Below, one piece after another: positions 50,918-58,872 of a stretch of DNA of 64,000 bases; position 1 is the first letter of the stretch, and the number at the start of each line of letters is the position of its first letter. The DNA lies in assembly GCA_963677695.2 (NCBI GenBank), contig CAXXUJ010000001.1, forward strand, positions 1,612,001 to 1,676,000. The letters are read 5' to 3'. Position numbers and translations under genes: made by a program. The stretch comes from SABI01 sp963677695 (GTDB taxonomy: Bacteria; Spirochaetota; Spirochaetia; Sphaerochaetales; Sphaerochaetaceae). Below the pieces are notes generated by a model that saw nothing but the letters and a program-made list of their open reading frames with translations, searched no databases and was not told the DNA's origin.

Positions 50918-51517
50918 ATGAACCACCCATTTTACGAAACAATAAAAAAAAGAAGGAGTATGTATTCTCTGGAGAAATCTTCCCCGATTTCGGATGAGAG
51001 AATCAGAGAGATACTTGAGTTTTCACTGATCCATACCCCTACCGCATTCAATTCACAGAGCGGAAGGGCCGTCCTTCTTCTCAATGGGGAGCATGATGAG
51101 CTCTGGTCAATGGCATCTTCAGCCCTGAAAGCGATCGTCCCTCCCGATGCATTCCCTGCAACAGAAGAGAAGATCAATATGTTCAGCGGCGCTTACGGTA
51201 CTGTCCTGTTCTTTGAGGACTCTGAAGTGATTGAGAATCTGCAGTCTTCCTTCCCTGCCTACAGCGGGAATTTCCCTCTCTGGTCTCTCCAGTCCTCAGG
51301 GATGCTTCAGAACAACATCTGGTCATCGTTTTCACTGGAGGGAATAGGAGCCTCTCTGCAGCACTATAATGAACTGATCGAAGCTGCAGTGAAGGAACGT
51401 TGGAACATTCCATCTACATGGAAGCTGATTTCCCAGATGCCGTTCGGGACTCCGTTGGAGAATCCTGGAGAAAAGGAGATCTCTGATGTCTCCAAGAGAT
51501 TGTACGCATTCGCCTGA
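50918..51517 (+). CDS. Nitroreductase-family FMN oxidoreductase
   Basis: 199 residues. It has the NTR core: FYETIKKRRSMYSL (FMN-phosphate loop), HTPTAFNSQSGRAVLL (second FMN loop) and GMLQNNIWSSFSLEGIGASLQHYN (dimer/FMN helix). It fits the HBN1/Frm2-like nitroreductase branch, which reduces quinones, nitro compounds or fatty-acid derivatives. It is the second gene of a MarR-controlled operon, consistent with detoxifying electrophiles. Confidence 0.88.
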   Translation: MNHPFYETIKKRRSMYSLEKSSPISDERIREILEFSLIHTPTAFNSQSGRAVLLLNGEHDELWSMASSALKAIVPPDAFPATEEKINMFSGAYGTVLFFEDSEVIENLQSSFPAYSGNFPLWSLQSSGMLQNNIWSSFSLEGIGASLQHYNELIEAAVKERWNIPSTWKLISQMPFGTPLENPGEKEISDVSKRLYAFA

Positions 51518-51552
51518 GGCATGTGATAGAATCCAAGGTATATGATACGAAA

Positions 51553-51619
51553 GTCTACGGCATATAGAAAAGATGCTGTAGACAGGTAACCCCGCCCTGA
51601 CATGTTAGGTGAAGGGCGG
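51553..51619 (+). promoter_or_regulatory. Two-hairpin leader upstream of pirin
   Basis: GTCTACGGCAT pairs with ATGCTGTAGAC (51553-51563 and 51573-51583, one G-T pair) around a nine-base loop. CCGCCCT pairs with AGGGCGG (51592-51598 and 51613-51619). The second hairpin ends just before AAAGGAG, the pirin ribosome site (start ATG 51634). No T-tract follows either stem. It may be a cis-regulatory leader; I could not match it to a known riboswitch class. Confidence 0.55.
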
Positions 51620-51633
51620 AAAGGAGCATACGG

Positions 51634-52470
51634 ATGAAGATAAGAAACGTGACACATATCATAGAGGGACAGCCGGCCGTAGACGGAGCAGGAGTTCATC
51701 TGATCAGAGTCTTCGGTCATGCAGAGGCAGGTTCGTTTGATCCCTTCCTTCTTCTTGATGCCTTTGACTCGACCGACCCCGCTTCTTACGTGAAAGGGTT
51801 CCCCTGGCATCCCCACCGAGGTATCCAGACGGTCACCTACCTTGTTGAGGGCAAGGTGGAGCATGGGGACACACTGGGTAATAAGGGAAATATTGAGGGA
51901 GGTGACTGTCAGTGGATGGTCGCTGGAAAGGGAATCATCCATCAGGAGATGCCTCAACCTTCTTCCCGGCTGTACGGCTGTCAGCTCTGGATCAATCTTC
52001 CTGCCGATAAAAAAATGATGGATCCTATCTATCAGGATATCCTCGATAAAGATGTCCCGTGTGTAGAGGATGAGAGTTATAAGGTAAGAATCATTGCAGG
52101 TAACTATGAGGGAAAGGATGCTTTCTTCTCTTCCGATATCGTTCCCACCCGCTATCTTGATGTCACAGTGAAGAAGAACAGTACATGGAGTATCAGCTTC
52201 GAGAAATCGAGGACGGTCATTGTCTACCTTCTTGAAGGGAAGGGGACATTCGATGAGTCAGGAAAAGCATTCACCGGTCGTCATGCGATGAAGATGGAGG
52301 GTGGAGATACCGTTCAGGTAACGACCGGGGAGGAGGAAGTGAGATTCCTGTTCCTCGAAGGTGAACCCCTGCACGAAAAGATAGCATGGGGAGGTCCCAT
52401 AGTGATGAACACCCGTGAAGAGCTGAGTACAGCCTTCAGGCAGCTTGATGAGGGTACGTTCCTGAAATGA
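51634..52470 (+). CDS. Pirin-family bicupin
   Basis: 278 residues. The N-terminal cupin has FDPFLLLDAFDSTDPASYVKGFPWHPHRGIQTVTYLVEGKVEHGDTLGNKG, with the His-His-Glu iron ligands, and GKGIIHQEMPQ. The second cupin covers about 170-260. Bacterial pirins such as YhhW act as quercetin-like dioxygenases; others act as redox-linked cofactors. It follows the MarR-nitroreductase operon by 117 bases, with its own leader, and a terminator lies beyond. Confidence 0.9.
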   Translation: MKIRNVTHIIEGQPAVDGAGVHLIRVFGHAEAGSFDPFLLLDAFDSTDPASYVKGFPWHPHRGIQTVTYLVEGKVEHGDTLGNKGNIEGGDCQWMVAGKGIIHQEMPQPSSRLYGCQLWINLPADKKMMDPIYQDILDKDVPCVEDESYKVRIIAGNYEGKDAFFSSDIVPTRYLDVTVKKNSTWSISFEKSRTVIVYLLEGKGTFDESGKAFTGRHAMKMEGGDTVQVTTGEEEVRFLFLEGEPLHEKIAWGGPIVMNTREELSTAFRQLDEGTFLK

Positions 52471-52656
52471 GCAGAGAGGGGGATGGGGAAGGTCTGATGT
52501 TGGAACATCCGGGTAAAAAAAAGATTGCATATCCCATCTCCCCCGATTTGGAATATGCAACCACAGAACAATGACCCAGATAAAAATCATCCAGATATCC
52601 TTATACTACCCAAGTTTATCCCATCGGTCAAGGGAGAATGTTGCCTCTATTGTATG

Positions 52657-52690
52657 AAAAAAGGACTGAAGCATACACCTCAGTCCTTTT
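52657..52690. terminator. Bidirectional terminator between pirin and the isomerase gene
   Basis: AAAAAAGGACTGA pairs with TCAGTCCTTTT across a nine-base loop. A and T tracts flank the stem so both the pirin and the isomerase transcripts could end here. Confidence 0.82.
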
Positions 52691-52712
52691 GAATACCATC
52701 ATGTCTGTATTC

Positions 52713-54128
52713 CTACAGGTCAGTGTATTCCCACTTCAGATACTTGGTCAGCGCTTCCTTGATGATCTCGGAAACATCGCCCCTTACCATTGATACGTGG
52801 TGTTCAAATCCTTCTGAACAGATATGGTTCATCACATTATCGAGGTTCGGTACATGACAGACCGCAATGCCTCCGTCCATATCATATGGATCCTCAACGA
52901 ATGCTCCATGTCCGCCGTAGGCTTTGATGATGCCTTTGCTGTCGTCAGTCGATACCCTGAAATAGGTCATATCGCCTGCAGAAACCTTTCCTTTGACCGC
53001 ACCGAAGCACTGTTCCTTCCCGAGAGTCGTTCCCAGGACATCGAGCTCACCGAGGGTGAGGTCACTGCCCATGAAACTCTTCGGGTAGTTGCTGCAGTGG
53101 GTACAGACACAGAGATCCTTCTCGTAATCAAAGTTGTTGTTCCAGTCAAGGAAGCCTGGAGCCTCTTCGGCTGCAAGACGGAGAATGTACATGGAAAGCG
53201 CACCTGCAACGTCCATCTCACAGGCTGAGGGGTATCCTTTCTCCCCCATCATACTCATGGTGAGACAGGTTGCACAGCCGTAGTTCTTCTCAATGCTGTC
53301 CCAGCACTGTACTGCCGTAGCATCGAGTTCGTTGTCTTCCACAAACTGTTCGATTGCCAGAGAAAGGCGTGCCTGCTTCGAAACATTCGCGCTCTTCACA
53401 TGCGATTCAACGTTTCCATATGCCTTGATATCCTTGACCTTCCCGGTGACGCTTCCTTCCTCATCAGTATGCGAGTTTGCTGCGACAATGATTTCAGAGA
53501 GGTCTACAGGAACGACAGTGACCCCCGCTTTTTGAAGAAGTTTCTCACTGAAACGGACGGTCTGGAATGCGGCAGGTCTTGCTCCGACTGCTCCGATCCG
53601 TGCTTTTTTCACCCCTGAAACGACTCTGCACACAGCAGCGAAACGGGCAAGGTCCTTCTCGAACTCTTCAGAGAGAACATCGCAGGTATGGTGGGTTGTG
53701 TTTGTGAATGGGATACCGTACTGATAGAGGTTATTGCACACAGAAATCTTACCGCAGAAGGCATCCCTTCTCTGATATACATTCACCTTATCATTTTCAT
53801 CGTTCGTTGCCTGAACGAGAACCGGTACATCAAGCTTCGCCATCTGAAGGGTGTTTATAATACCTATCTCATCACCGAAATTGGGGAGAGAGACGATGAC
53901 TCCGTCAATTCTTTCCCTTTCCGCCTTGAAAAGTTCTGCACACGCCTTAGCGTCGTCGTACCCTTCAATAACTCCGGTTGCAGTCTTGTCAGTGTCAAGA
54001 ATAACGTAGTCGTACCCTTTCTCTTCAAGGAGGGAGAGAAGGTCCTTTCTTCCCGACATGGCCAGTTCAGGATTGAAGAATCCTCTGGTCCCGACAATCA
54101 CTGCGAAACATATCTGCTTCTTTTCCAT
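52713..54128 (-). CDS. L-fucose/L-arabinose isomerase family protein
   Basis: 471 residues. The overall architecture and the stretch YPSACEMDVAGALSMYIL (Glu and Asp metal ligands, about 300-318) fit the FucI/AraA superfamily of Mn-dependent aldose-ketose isomerases. The catalytic C-terminus contains HHVSMVRGDVSE. It is shorter than FucI (about 590), so the substrate is likely not fucose; some members act on sulfoquinovose or other sugars. A DeoR regulator is the next upstream gene on the same strand. AGGAGATAAG precedes the ATG. Confidence 0.78.
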   Translation of the reverse strand: MEKKQICFAVIVGTRGFFNPELAMSGRKDLLSLLEEKGYDYVILDTDKTATGVIEGYDDAKACAELFKAERERIDGVIVSLPNFGDEIGIINTLQMAKLDVPVLVQATNDENDKVNVYQRRDAFCGKISVCNNLYQYGIPFTNTTHHTCDVLSEEFEKDLARFAAVCRVVSGVKKARIGAVGARPAAFQTVRFSEKLLQKAGVTVVPVDLSEIIVAANSHTDEEGSVTGKVKDIKAYGNVESHVKSANVSKQARLSLAIEQFVEDNELDATAVQCWDSIEKNYGCATCLTMSMMGEKGYPSACEMDVAGALSMYILRLAAEEAPGFLDWNNNFDYEKDLCVCTHCSNYPKSFMGSDLTLGELDVLGTTLGKEQCFGAVKGKVSAGDMTYFRVSTDDSKGIIKAYGGHGAFVEDPYDMDGGIAVCHVPNLDNVMNHICSEGFEHHVSMVRGDVSEIIKEALTKYLKWEYTDL

Positions 54129-54350
54129 TATCTTATCTCCTAATCGTTTACAGCGGGCTATTCATTTTTCAGGTAAAGAGGTGTTCCCACGATGTATAAG
54201 GAATCGTAATATGATGATTTTCATTTGTCAACGAAATAACTTTCTTTTTCTTTTGAAAATATTGGAATATTATTGAAATTATATAAACAAGGAGTAACTA
54301 TTCAAATAAGAGGGGCAAGAACATTCTATCTAGGAAGAAATTGTGCTGAT

Positions 54351-55112
54351 TTAGGCGATGACCACCTCAACACCGAGATCGATGATTCTTTCCCTGAAGG
54401 TTTGTGGAAGCCCTGCATCTGTGATGAGGACATCAACCTGGGACAGACTTCCCAGCGAAGCGATACTTGCCTTTCCGAATTTGCTTGAGTCTGCAAGAAG
54501 GAAGGTCTGGTTTGCCGACTTGATCATAGCCTTCTTCACTTCAAGGTCATTAAAGGAGGGGTAGGTGAGATCGAGTGTGTTCGCTACTCCGCCTGTGGCG
54601 AGAAAGAGTTTGTCGACGAATGCGCTTTCGAAGAAGGCGGCGGCTTTCGTTCCCGTGAGTGATAGTGTCGGGGGTTTGAACTCGCCTCCGGTGACCATCA
54701 GTTCAAAACCGGGATTAGTTCCTACCAGGAGTGCAATATTCAGTGCGTTGGTCAAGATTGTGAGGGCGTGTTTCTGTTTCACCATAGCAGCAAGTTCGGT
54801 GATGGTGCTTCCTGAATCAAGAATGATTGACTCGCCGTCATGGATATATTCCATGGCTTTCGTCGCAATCCGTCTTTTTTCTTCGACGTGGTCTGTGTGC
54901 TGAAGAGAAAGTGTACTTACCTGCTGCGACATCGTCTTCAGGTAGGCTCCGCCATGTTCACGGATGATATGACCTTCTGCTTCGAGTTTCTCTAAATCCT
55001 GTCTGATAGTTGGTTCGGTGACGGAAAACATCTCACTGAGTGTTTTTACCCGGGCACTTCCATCTTCCTGGATGAACTCCAGGATCTTCATTCTTCGTTC
55101 TGTTGCAAGCAT
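54351..55112 (-). CDS. DeoR-family sugar-phosphate-responsive regulator
   Basis: 253 residues. The N-terminal HTH is MKILEFIQEDGSARVKTLSEMFSVTEPTIRQDLEKLEAEGHIIREHGGAYL. The DeoRC sugar-phosphate sensor has ESIILDSGSTITELA and ILTNALNIALLV. It lies 222 bases downstream of the isomerase start, in tandem, and is the likely regulator of it or of the FGGY kinase operon. No clear Shine-Dalgarno precedes the ATG at 55112. Confidence 0.88.
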   Translation of the reverse strand: MLATERRMKILEFIQEDGSARVKTLSEMFSVTEPTIRQDLEKLEAEGHIIREHGGAYLKTMSQQVSTLSLQHTDHVEEKRRIATKAMEYIHDGESIILDSGSTITELAAMVKQKHALTILTNALNIALLVGTNPGFELMVTGGEFKPPTLSLTGTKAAAFFESAFVDKLFLATGGVANTLDLTYPSFNDLEVKKAMIKSANQTFLLADSSKFGKASIASLGSLSQVDVLITDAGLPQTFRERIIDLGVEVVIA

Positions 55113-55329
55113 TGTTTTTATTTCTCTTTTTTTTCTTTCTTATTCCTTCATACTAGACTCGTTTATCGGATTTGAAAAGAGAAAGGATAAAAATATTCTG
55201 AAGAATGTGCAAAAACAGCCTTTGAGAGTATATATTCCCCAGCCTTGGAGAAATTAGGTATTTGCGCAGGAAGGGGATTGTCAGGGGGAGAAGAAAGGTG
55301 GAATCGAAAATTCGATGAAAGGCTGCAGC

Positions 55330-55797
55330 CTACAGCGCGTGCTCTTTTGTGAGCAGGTACCGCTTCATCTCTATACCTCCTGCGAACCCGGTGAGCGATG
55401 CGTCGCTTCCAATGATCCGGTGGCAGGGGACGACGATGAGATGGGGGTTGTTATGAACTGCCTGACCGACAGCACGGAATCCTTTCGGAGAACCGACCCT
55501 CTGAGCAATCTCCTTATAGGTTGCGGTCTTTCCGTAAGGGACTTCCAGAAGGGCATGATAGACCCGTCGCTGGAAGGGTGTCCCTCTCAGGGCGATTGGT
55601 GTGGAAAATTCTTTCAGTGTTCCCTTGAAGTATGCTTCAAGCTCATCCCGCATGCTTTGTGTGAGGGAGGTTTCCTTCTTTTCAACCGAAGGAGCTTCTT
55701 CATCGCTTCTGGTGCTGTATACGTCTGTGATATAACCGTCGGATTCGATGATCGTGATGAGGAATCTGTCGATCGTGTATTGGTAATAGGATTTCAT
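55330..55797 (-). CDS. ogt: Methylated-DNA-protein-cysteine methyltransferase
   Basis: 155 residues. It repairs O6-methylguanine by moving the methyl group to its own Cys in the VVPCHRIIGSD motif. The helix-turn-helix region has FQRRVYHALLEVPYGKTATYKEIAQRVG. It lacks the Ada N-terminal domain. The ATG is at 55797, with few clear ribosome-site bases. It is separated from grx by a terminator. Confidence 0.93.
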   Translation of the reverse strand: MKSYYQYTIDRFLITIIESDGYITDVYSTRSDEEAPSVEKKETSLTQSMRDELEAYFKGTLKEFSTPIALRGTPFQRRVYHALLEVPYGKTATYKEIAQRVGSPKGFRAVGQAVHNNPHLIVVPCHRIIGSDASLTGFAGGIEMKRYLLTKEHAL

Positions 55798-55814
55798 GAA
55801 AGCAGTATAGCATG

Positions 55815-55842
55815 AAAAAAGAGCACTGTACGTGCTCTTTTT
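55815..55842 (-). terminator. Terminator between grx and ogt
   Basis: AAAAAGAGCAC pairs with GTGCTCTTTTT across a TGTAC loop. On the minus strand it ends the glutaredoxin transcript and is followed by T residues. Confidence 0.85.
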
Positions 55843-55871
55843 CCAACATTCAATTTCGTGTGTTGTTTGTA

Positions 55872-56102
55872 TTATCTCTTGAGAGCTGAGTCGATCGCTG
55901 CTCGGTCGAAACCTACGATGACCTTGCCGTTCACGTCGATGACGGGAACTCCCATCTGACCTGATTTTCTTACCATCTCCTGAGCCTTCTCGGAATTAAC
56001 CGCTACATTGTACTCGGTGAAAGGGATATTGTTATTCTGGAAATAACTCTTTGCCATCTTACAGAACCCGCAGGTCGGTGTGCTATACATGATTACAGCC
56101 AT
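55872..56102 (-). CDS. Glutaredoxin-like thiol oxidoreductase
   Basis: 76 residues, one short thioredoxin fold. The redox motif is CGFC (PTCGFCKMA) at the first helix, and MGVPVIDVNGKVIVGFD has the cis-Pro loop. It resembles NrdH/Grx-type proteins. GGAGGCAGCAT lies before the ATG. It reduces disulfides in the cytoplasm; the electron source is not known. Confidence 0.9.
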   Translation of the reverse strand: MAVIMYSTPTCGFCKMAKSYFQNNNIPFTEYNVAVNSEKAQEMVRKSGQMGVPVIDVNGKVIVGFDRAAIDSALKR

Positions 56103-56192
56103 ATGCTGCCTCCTCTATGATCTTTATTTTTTTAATTTCTCTTCGTTACACCGATAACATAGCAACTCCTTAAGCTCAGGTCAACGAAAGAG

Positions 56193-56211
56193 TTGGTGAC
56201 GTTGTCACCAA
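56193..56211 (+). promoter_or_regulatory. Perfect 8-bp palindrome upstream of the FGGY kinase operon
   Basis: TTGGTGAC-GTT-GTCACCAA, 79 bases before the kinase ATG. It lies 22 bases upstream of a promoter, TTGATA (56234-56239)-16-TATATG (56256-56261). It is strong enough to be a regulator site; DeoR or a LacI/AraC regulator is a possible binder. Confidence 0.78.
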
Positions 56212-56289
56212 GGGGAGAATGGAGAATCTTGGCTTGATAAAGGGGGGCTCTTCCCTATATGCTTACATCAAAGGGTGGAGGAAGTGAGC

Positions 56290-57726
56290 ATGATTCTGAC
56301 AATCGATATCGGTACCACGAGCTGTAAGGCAGCTACCTATACACGTGAAGGCCTCTGTACCCACCATGACAGAATACTCTTCGATCCACATGCATTCACA
56401 GCAGACTCACAGAGGGTCGAGACCTATGCGATCAGTGTTGCCCTTTCGACCCTTATGGGTCACCTCGCGGAACCTGAGAAGATAGAGACGATCATCGTCA
56501 CAGGCAGCGGACCATCCCTCGTTCCCGTCATCGGTGAACCCCGATTCGTTGATGGTGTGCTCCATGGACAAAGCGGTCTGACACGACTCTATCTCGACAG
56601 GAAGGCTGTACAGGAAGCTGAGAAGATATCTGAAGTGTCGGGAGCTTTTGTCGATGCCGGTTTCTTTTTACCGAAGGCGCTTCACATCGCAGAGAAAGAG
56701 AGAGAACTGTATGGGAAGACGAAGGTCTTTCTCAGTACGTATGATTATATAAACTACCTGCTCACTTCAGAGGTGAAGGCGATCAAGCATTCAAAGGATT
56801 CAGGGCGTTGGTACTATGATCATGAAATCCTTAAAAAACTTGCCCTTGATGAGAGAAAGTTCGCTGAACTTATCTACCCCGGGGATGTTGTCGGAAACAT
56901 TTCCTCAGCTGCTCAGGAGGCGTTCCGCCTCTCAAACGGGGTGAAGGTTGTCGCCGGAGGCCCTGACTTCATCATTTCGATACTGGGAAGCGGGGCGGTG
57001 AGCCCCTCCCTTGTGTGTGACCGCAGCGGCACGAGTGAAGGAATCAACGTCTGCTCTGAAAAGCCGGTCGATGATGTCAGGCTGATGTCGTACCTTCACC
57101 CGGTTGAACCTCTCTATAATATAAGCGGAATCATCAACACGGCAGGAAAAGCTGTTTCGTGGGTGAAGGAGCTTCTTAATCTGGGAGAATACTCGTACGG
57201 GGCCCTGTACGAACGTATTGTCCGCCTTCCTTCTGATATTCCCCACCCCGTGTTTCTTCCCTACCTGGCAGGGGAGCGTGCTCCCATCTGGGACCCCGAG
57301 GCGAGAGGAGTCTTCAGCGGACTCAGCCTCTCCACCGATTCCTTTTCCATGGTGAGAAGCGTAGTCGAGGGAACCCTGTTCGCGGTACGCGATGTGATCG
57401 AGACGATCGAATCGTGTGATATCCCGGTGGGAAGTCTCAGGACTATCGGGGGAGGGAGCGAGTACGGTGCTCTGCAGCAGATGAAGGCCGATATCACAGG
57501 AAGGTCGGTGGGTATTCCATCAACTCTCGATGCTGAAATGTCCGGTGCCATGATCCTTGCCCAGGTATCTGACGGGTACTATTCCTCCCTTGCCGAAGCT
57601 TCCCTTGATCTTGTCTCCTTCAGTGCATGGTATGAACCCGATATGACAAAGGCCTCGATGTATGATGAGTTGTTCGCTCACTACAGATACCTGTATAATG
57701 GACTCAAGGGGAGATGGGTACTCTGA
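56290..57726 (+). CDS. FGGY-family carbohydrate kinase
   Basis: 478 residues. The N-terminal ATPase motif is LTIDIGTTSCK, and the second-domain motif is GDRSG-like CDRSGTSEGINVC. A hinge motif FLPYLAGERAPIWDPEARGVFSGL is seen. It resembles xylulokinase/gluconokinase-type members but lacks features that fix the sugar. I chose the ATG at 56290 with GAGGAAGTGAGC before it. The operon continues with a BMP-type ABC transporter, so the imported molecule may be its substrate. Confidence 0.87.
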   Translation: MILTIDIGTTSCKAATYTREGLCTHHDRILFDPHAFTADSQRVETYAISVALSTLMGHLAEPEKIETIIVTGSGPSLVPVIGEPRFVDGVLHGQSGLTRLYLDRKAVQEAEKISEVSGAFVDAGFFLPKALHIAEKERELYGKTKVFLSTYDYINYLLTSEVKAIKHSKDSGRWYYDHEILKKLALDERKFAELIYPGDVVGNISSAAQEAFRLSNGVKVVAGGPDFIISILGSGAVSPSLVCDRSGTSEGINVCSEKPVDDVRLMSYLHPVEPLYNISGIINTAGKAVSWVKELLNLGEYSYGALYERIVRLPSDIPHPVFLPYLAGERAPIWDPEARGVFSGLSLSTDSFSMVRSVVEGTLFAVRDVIETIESCDIPVGSLRTIGGGSEYGALQQMKADITGRSVGIPSTLDAEMSGAMILAQVSDGYYSSLAEASLDLVSFSAWYEPDMTKASMYDELFAHYRYLYNGLKGRWVL

Positions 57727-57820
57727 GCGCATGCATTCTGAGTACCGGTATCTGGTCTCTTTTGTATAGGTGTGATAGAGTCTGATTCACACACAACTCA
57801 AAGTTTTTGGGGAGGATCAT

Positions 57821-58861
57821 ATGAACAACAGAATGAAACATATACTCATCGCAATTCTTCTTGCGGTGCTGGTGCTGCCGGTCTTTTCGGCAGGGACAAA
57901 AGAAGTAGTTGAAGATACACATATTTCGATACTTGTATATATCACAGGAGTGACAGACGGTTCCCCTCCCTATGAGGAGATGGTCGCAGGAGCAGAGGAG
58001 TTTGCCGCTGCCCATGACGAGGTTACGGTCAAGGTCTATGAAGCCGGTTTCAATCAGGCTCAGTGGGAAGAACAGCTCACTTCACTCGTTGCCACCGGTG
58101 AATATGATATCGTTCTGGGAACGAATCCCTCCTTCCCCGAGATCTGTGAGAGAGTGGGAAATAAATTCCCTGAACAGAAATTCATCATCACCGATGCATA
58201 CTGGGAAGGAAATGATCAGATCAGGACCTACCTGTTCAATCAGTATGAACAGTCTCTCTTCCTCGGCTACCTGGCCGGCCTTGTGACTACAAGCGATATG
58301 ACCTATGCGAACAAAGCTCTGAAGATCGGATTCATCACTGCACAGGAGTTCCCGCTGCTGAACAAGCATATGGTTCCCGGTTTCCTTGCCGGAGCACAGA
58401 TGGTCAATCCCGATATCACCCTCGATTACCGCGTCATCGGTAACTGGTATGATGCGAACAAGACCGCCGAACTTGCTCAGAGCATGATCGATAACGGTGT
58501 GGATGTCTTTGCCGCAATAGCGGGCGGAGCAGCCCAGGGGCTGTTCAAGGTCGCTCAGGATGAAGGTGCCTATATCGTCTTCCACAACACGAACGAATAT
58601 GCCACCGTCCCTTCCTATATTGTCGGCTGCGGTTCCATGGAACAGAAGAAGGTCACCCTTGAGGCTCTTCAGGATGCTCTTGACGGTACGGTCGAGTACG
58701 GAAAGGCTTCTGTCGTGGGATTGAAAGAAGGGTATGTGAAATTCTTCGATGATGATCCGCTCTACGAAGCTGCACTCCCGGAATCAGTGAGAACCCAGTT
58801 TGCCCAGTTCATGAAAGGGCTGGAAGACGGTTCGATCACCTATACCATCCCCGAACTCTAG
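57821..58861 (+). CDS. BMP-family ABC transporter substrate-binding protein
   Basis: 346 residues. The N-terminal signal peptide ends VFSAGTKE and has no lipobox Cys, unlike TmpC/PnrA lipoproteins. The BMP domain has DGSPPYEEMVAGAEEFAA, YDIVLGTNPSFPEICERV, QYEQSLFLGYLAGLV, and GGAAQGLFKVAQDEGAYIVFHN. Its nearest relatives bind purine nucleosides, but this operon also has a sugar kinase, so a ribosyl or sugar ligand is possible. It is followed by the ATPase 11 bases later. Confidence 0.88.
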   Translation: MNNRMKHILIAILLAVLVLPVFSAGTKEVVEDTHISILVYITGVTDGSPPYEEMVAGAEEFAAAHDEVTVKVYEAGFNQAQWEEQLTSLVATGEYDIVLGTNPSFPEICERVGNKFPEQKFIITDAYWEGNDQIRTYLFNQYEQSLFLGYLAGLVTTSDMTYANKALKIGFITAQEFPLLNKHMVPGFLAGAQMVNPDITLDYRVIGNWYDANKTAELAQSMIDNGVDVFAAIAGGAAQGLFKVAQDEGAYIVFHNTNEYATVPSYIVGCGSMEQKKVTLEALQDALDGTVEYGKASVVGLKEGYVKFFDDDPLYEAALPESVRTQFAQFMKGLEDGSITYTIPEL

Positions 58862-58872
58862 GATCTGAATAG

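Noticed and set aside
51553..51583. First pirin leader hairpin as the nitroreductase terminator
   Set aside because: It is followed by AGGTAACC and not by a T-tract.
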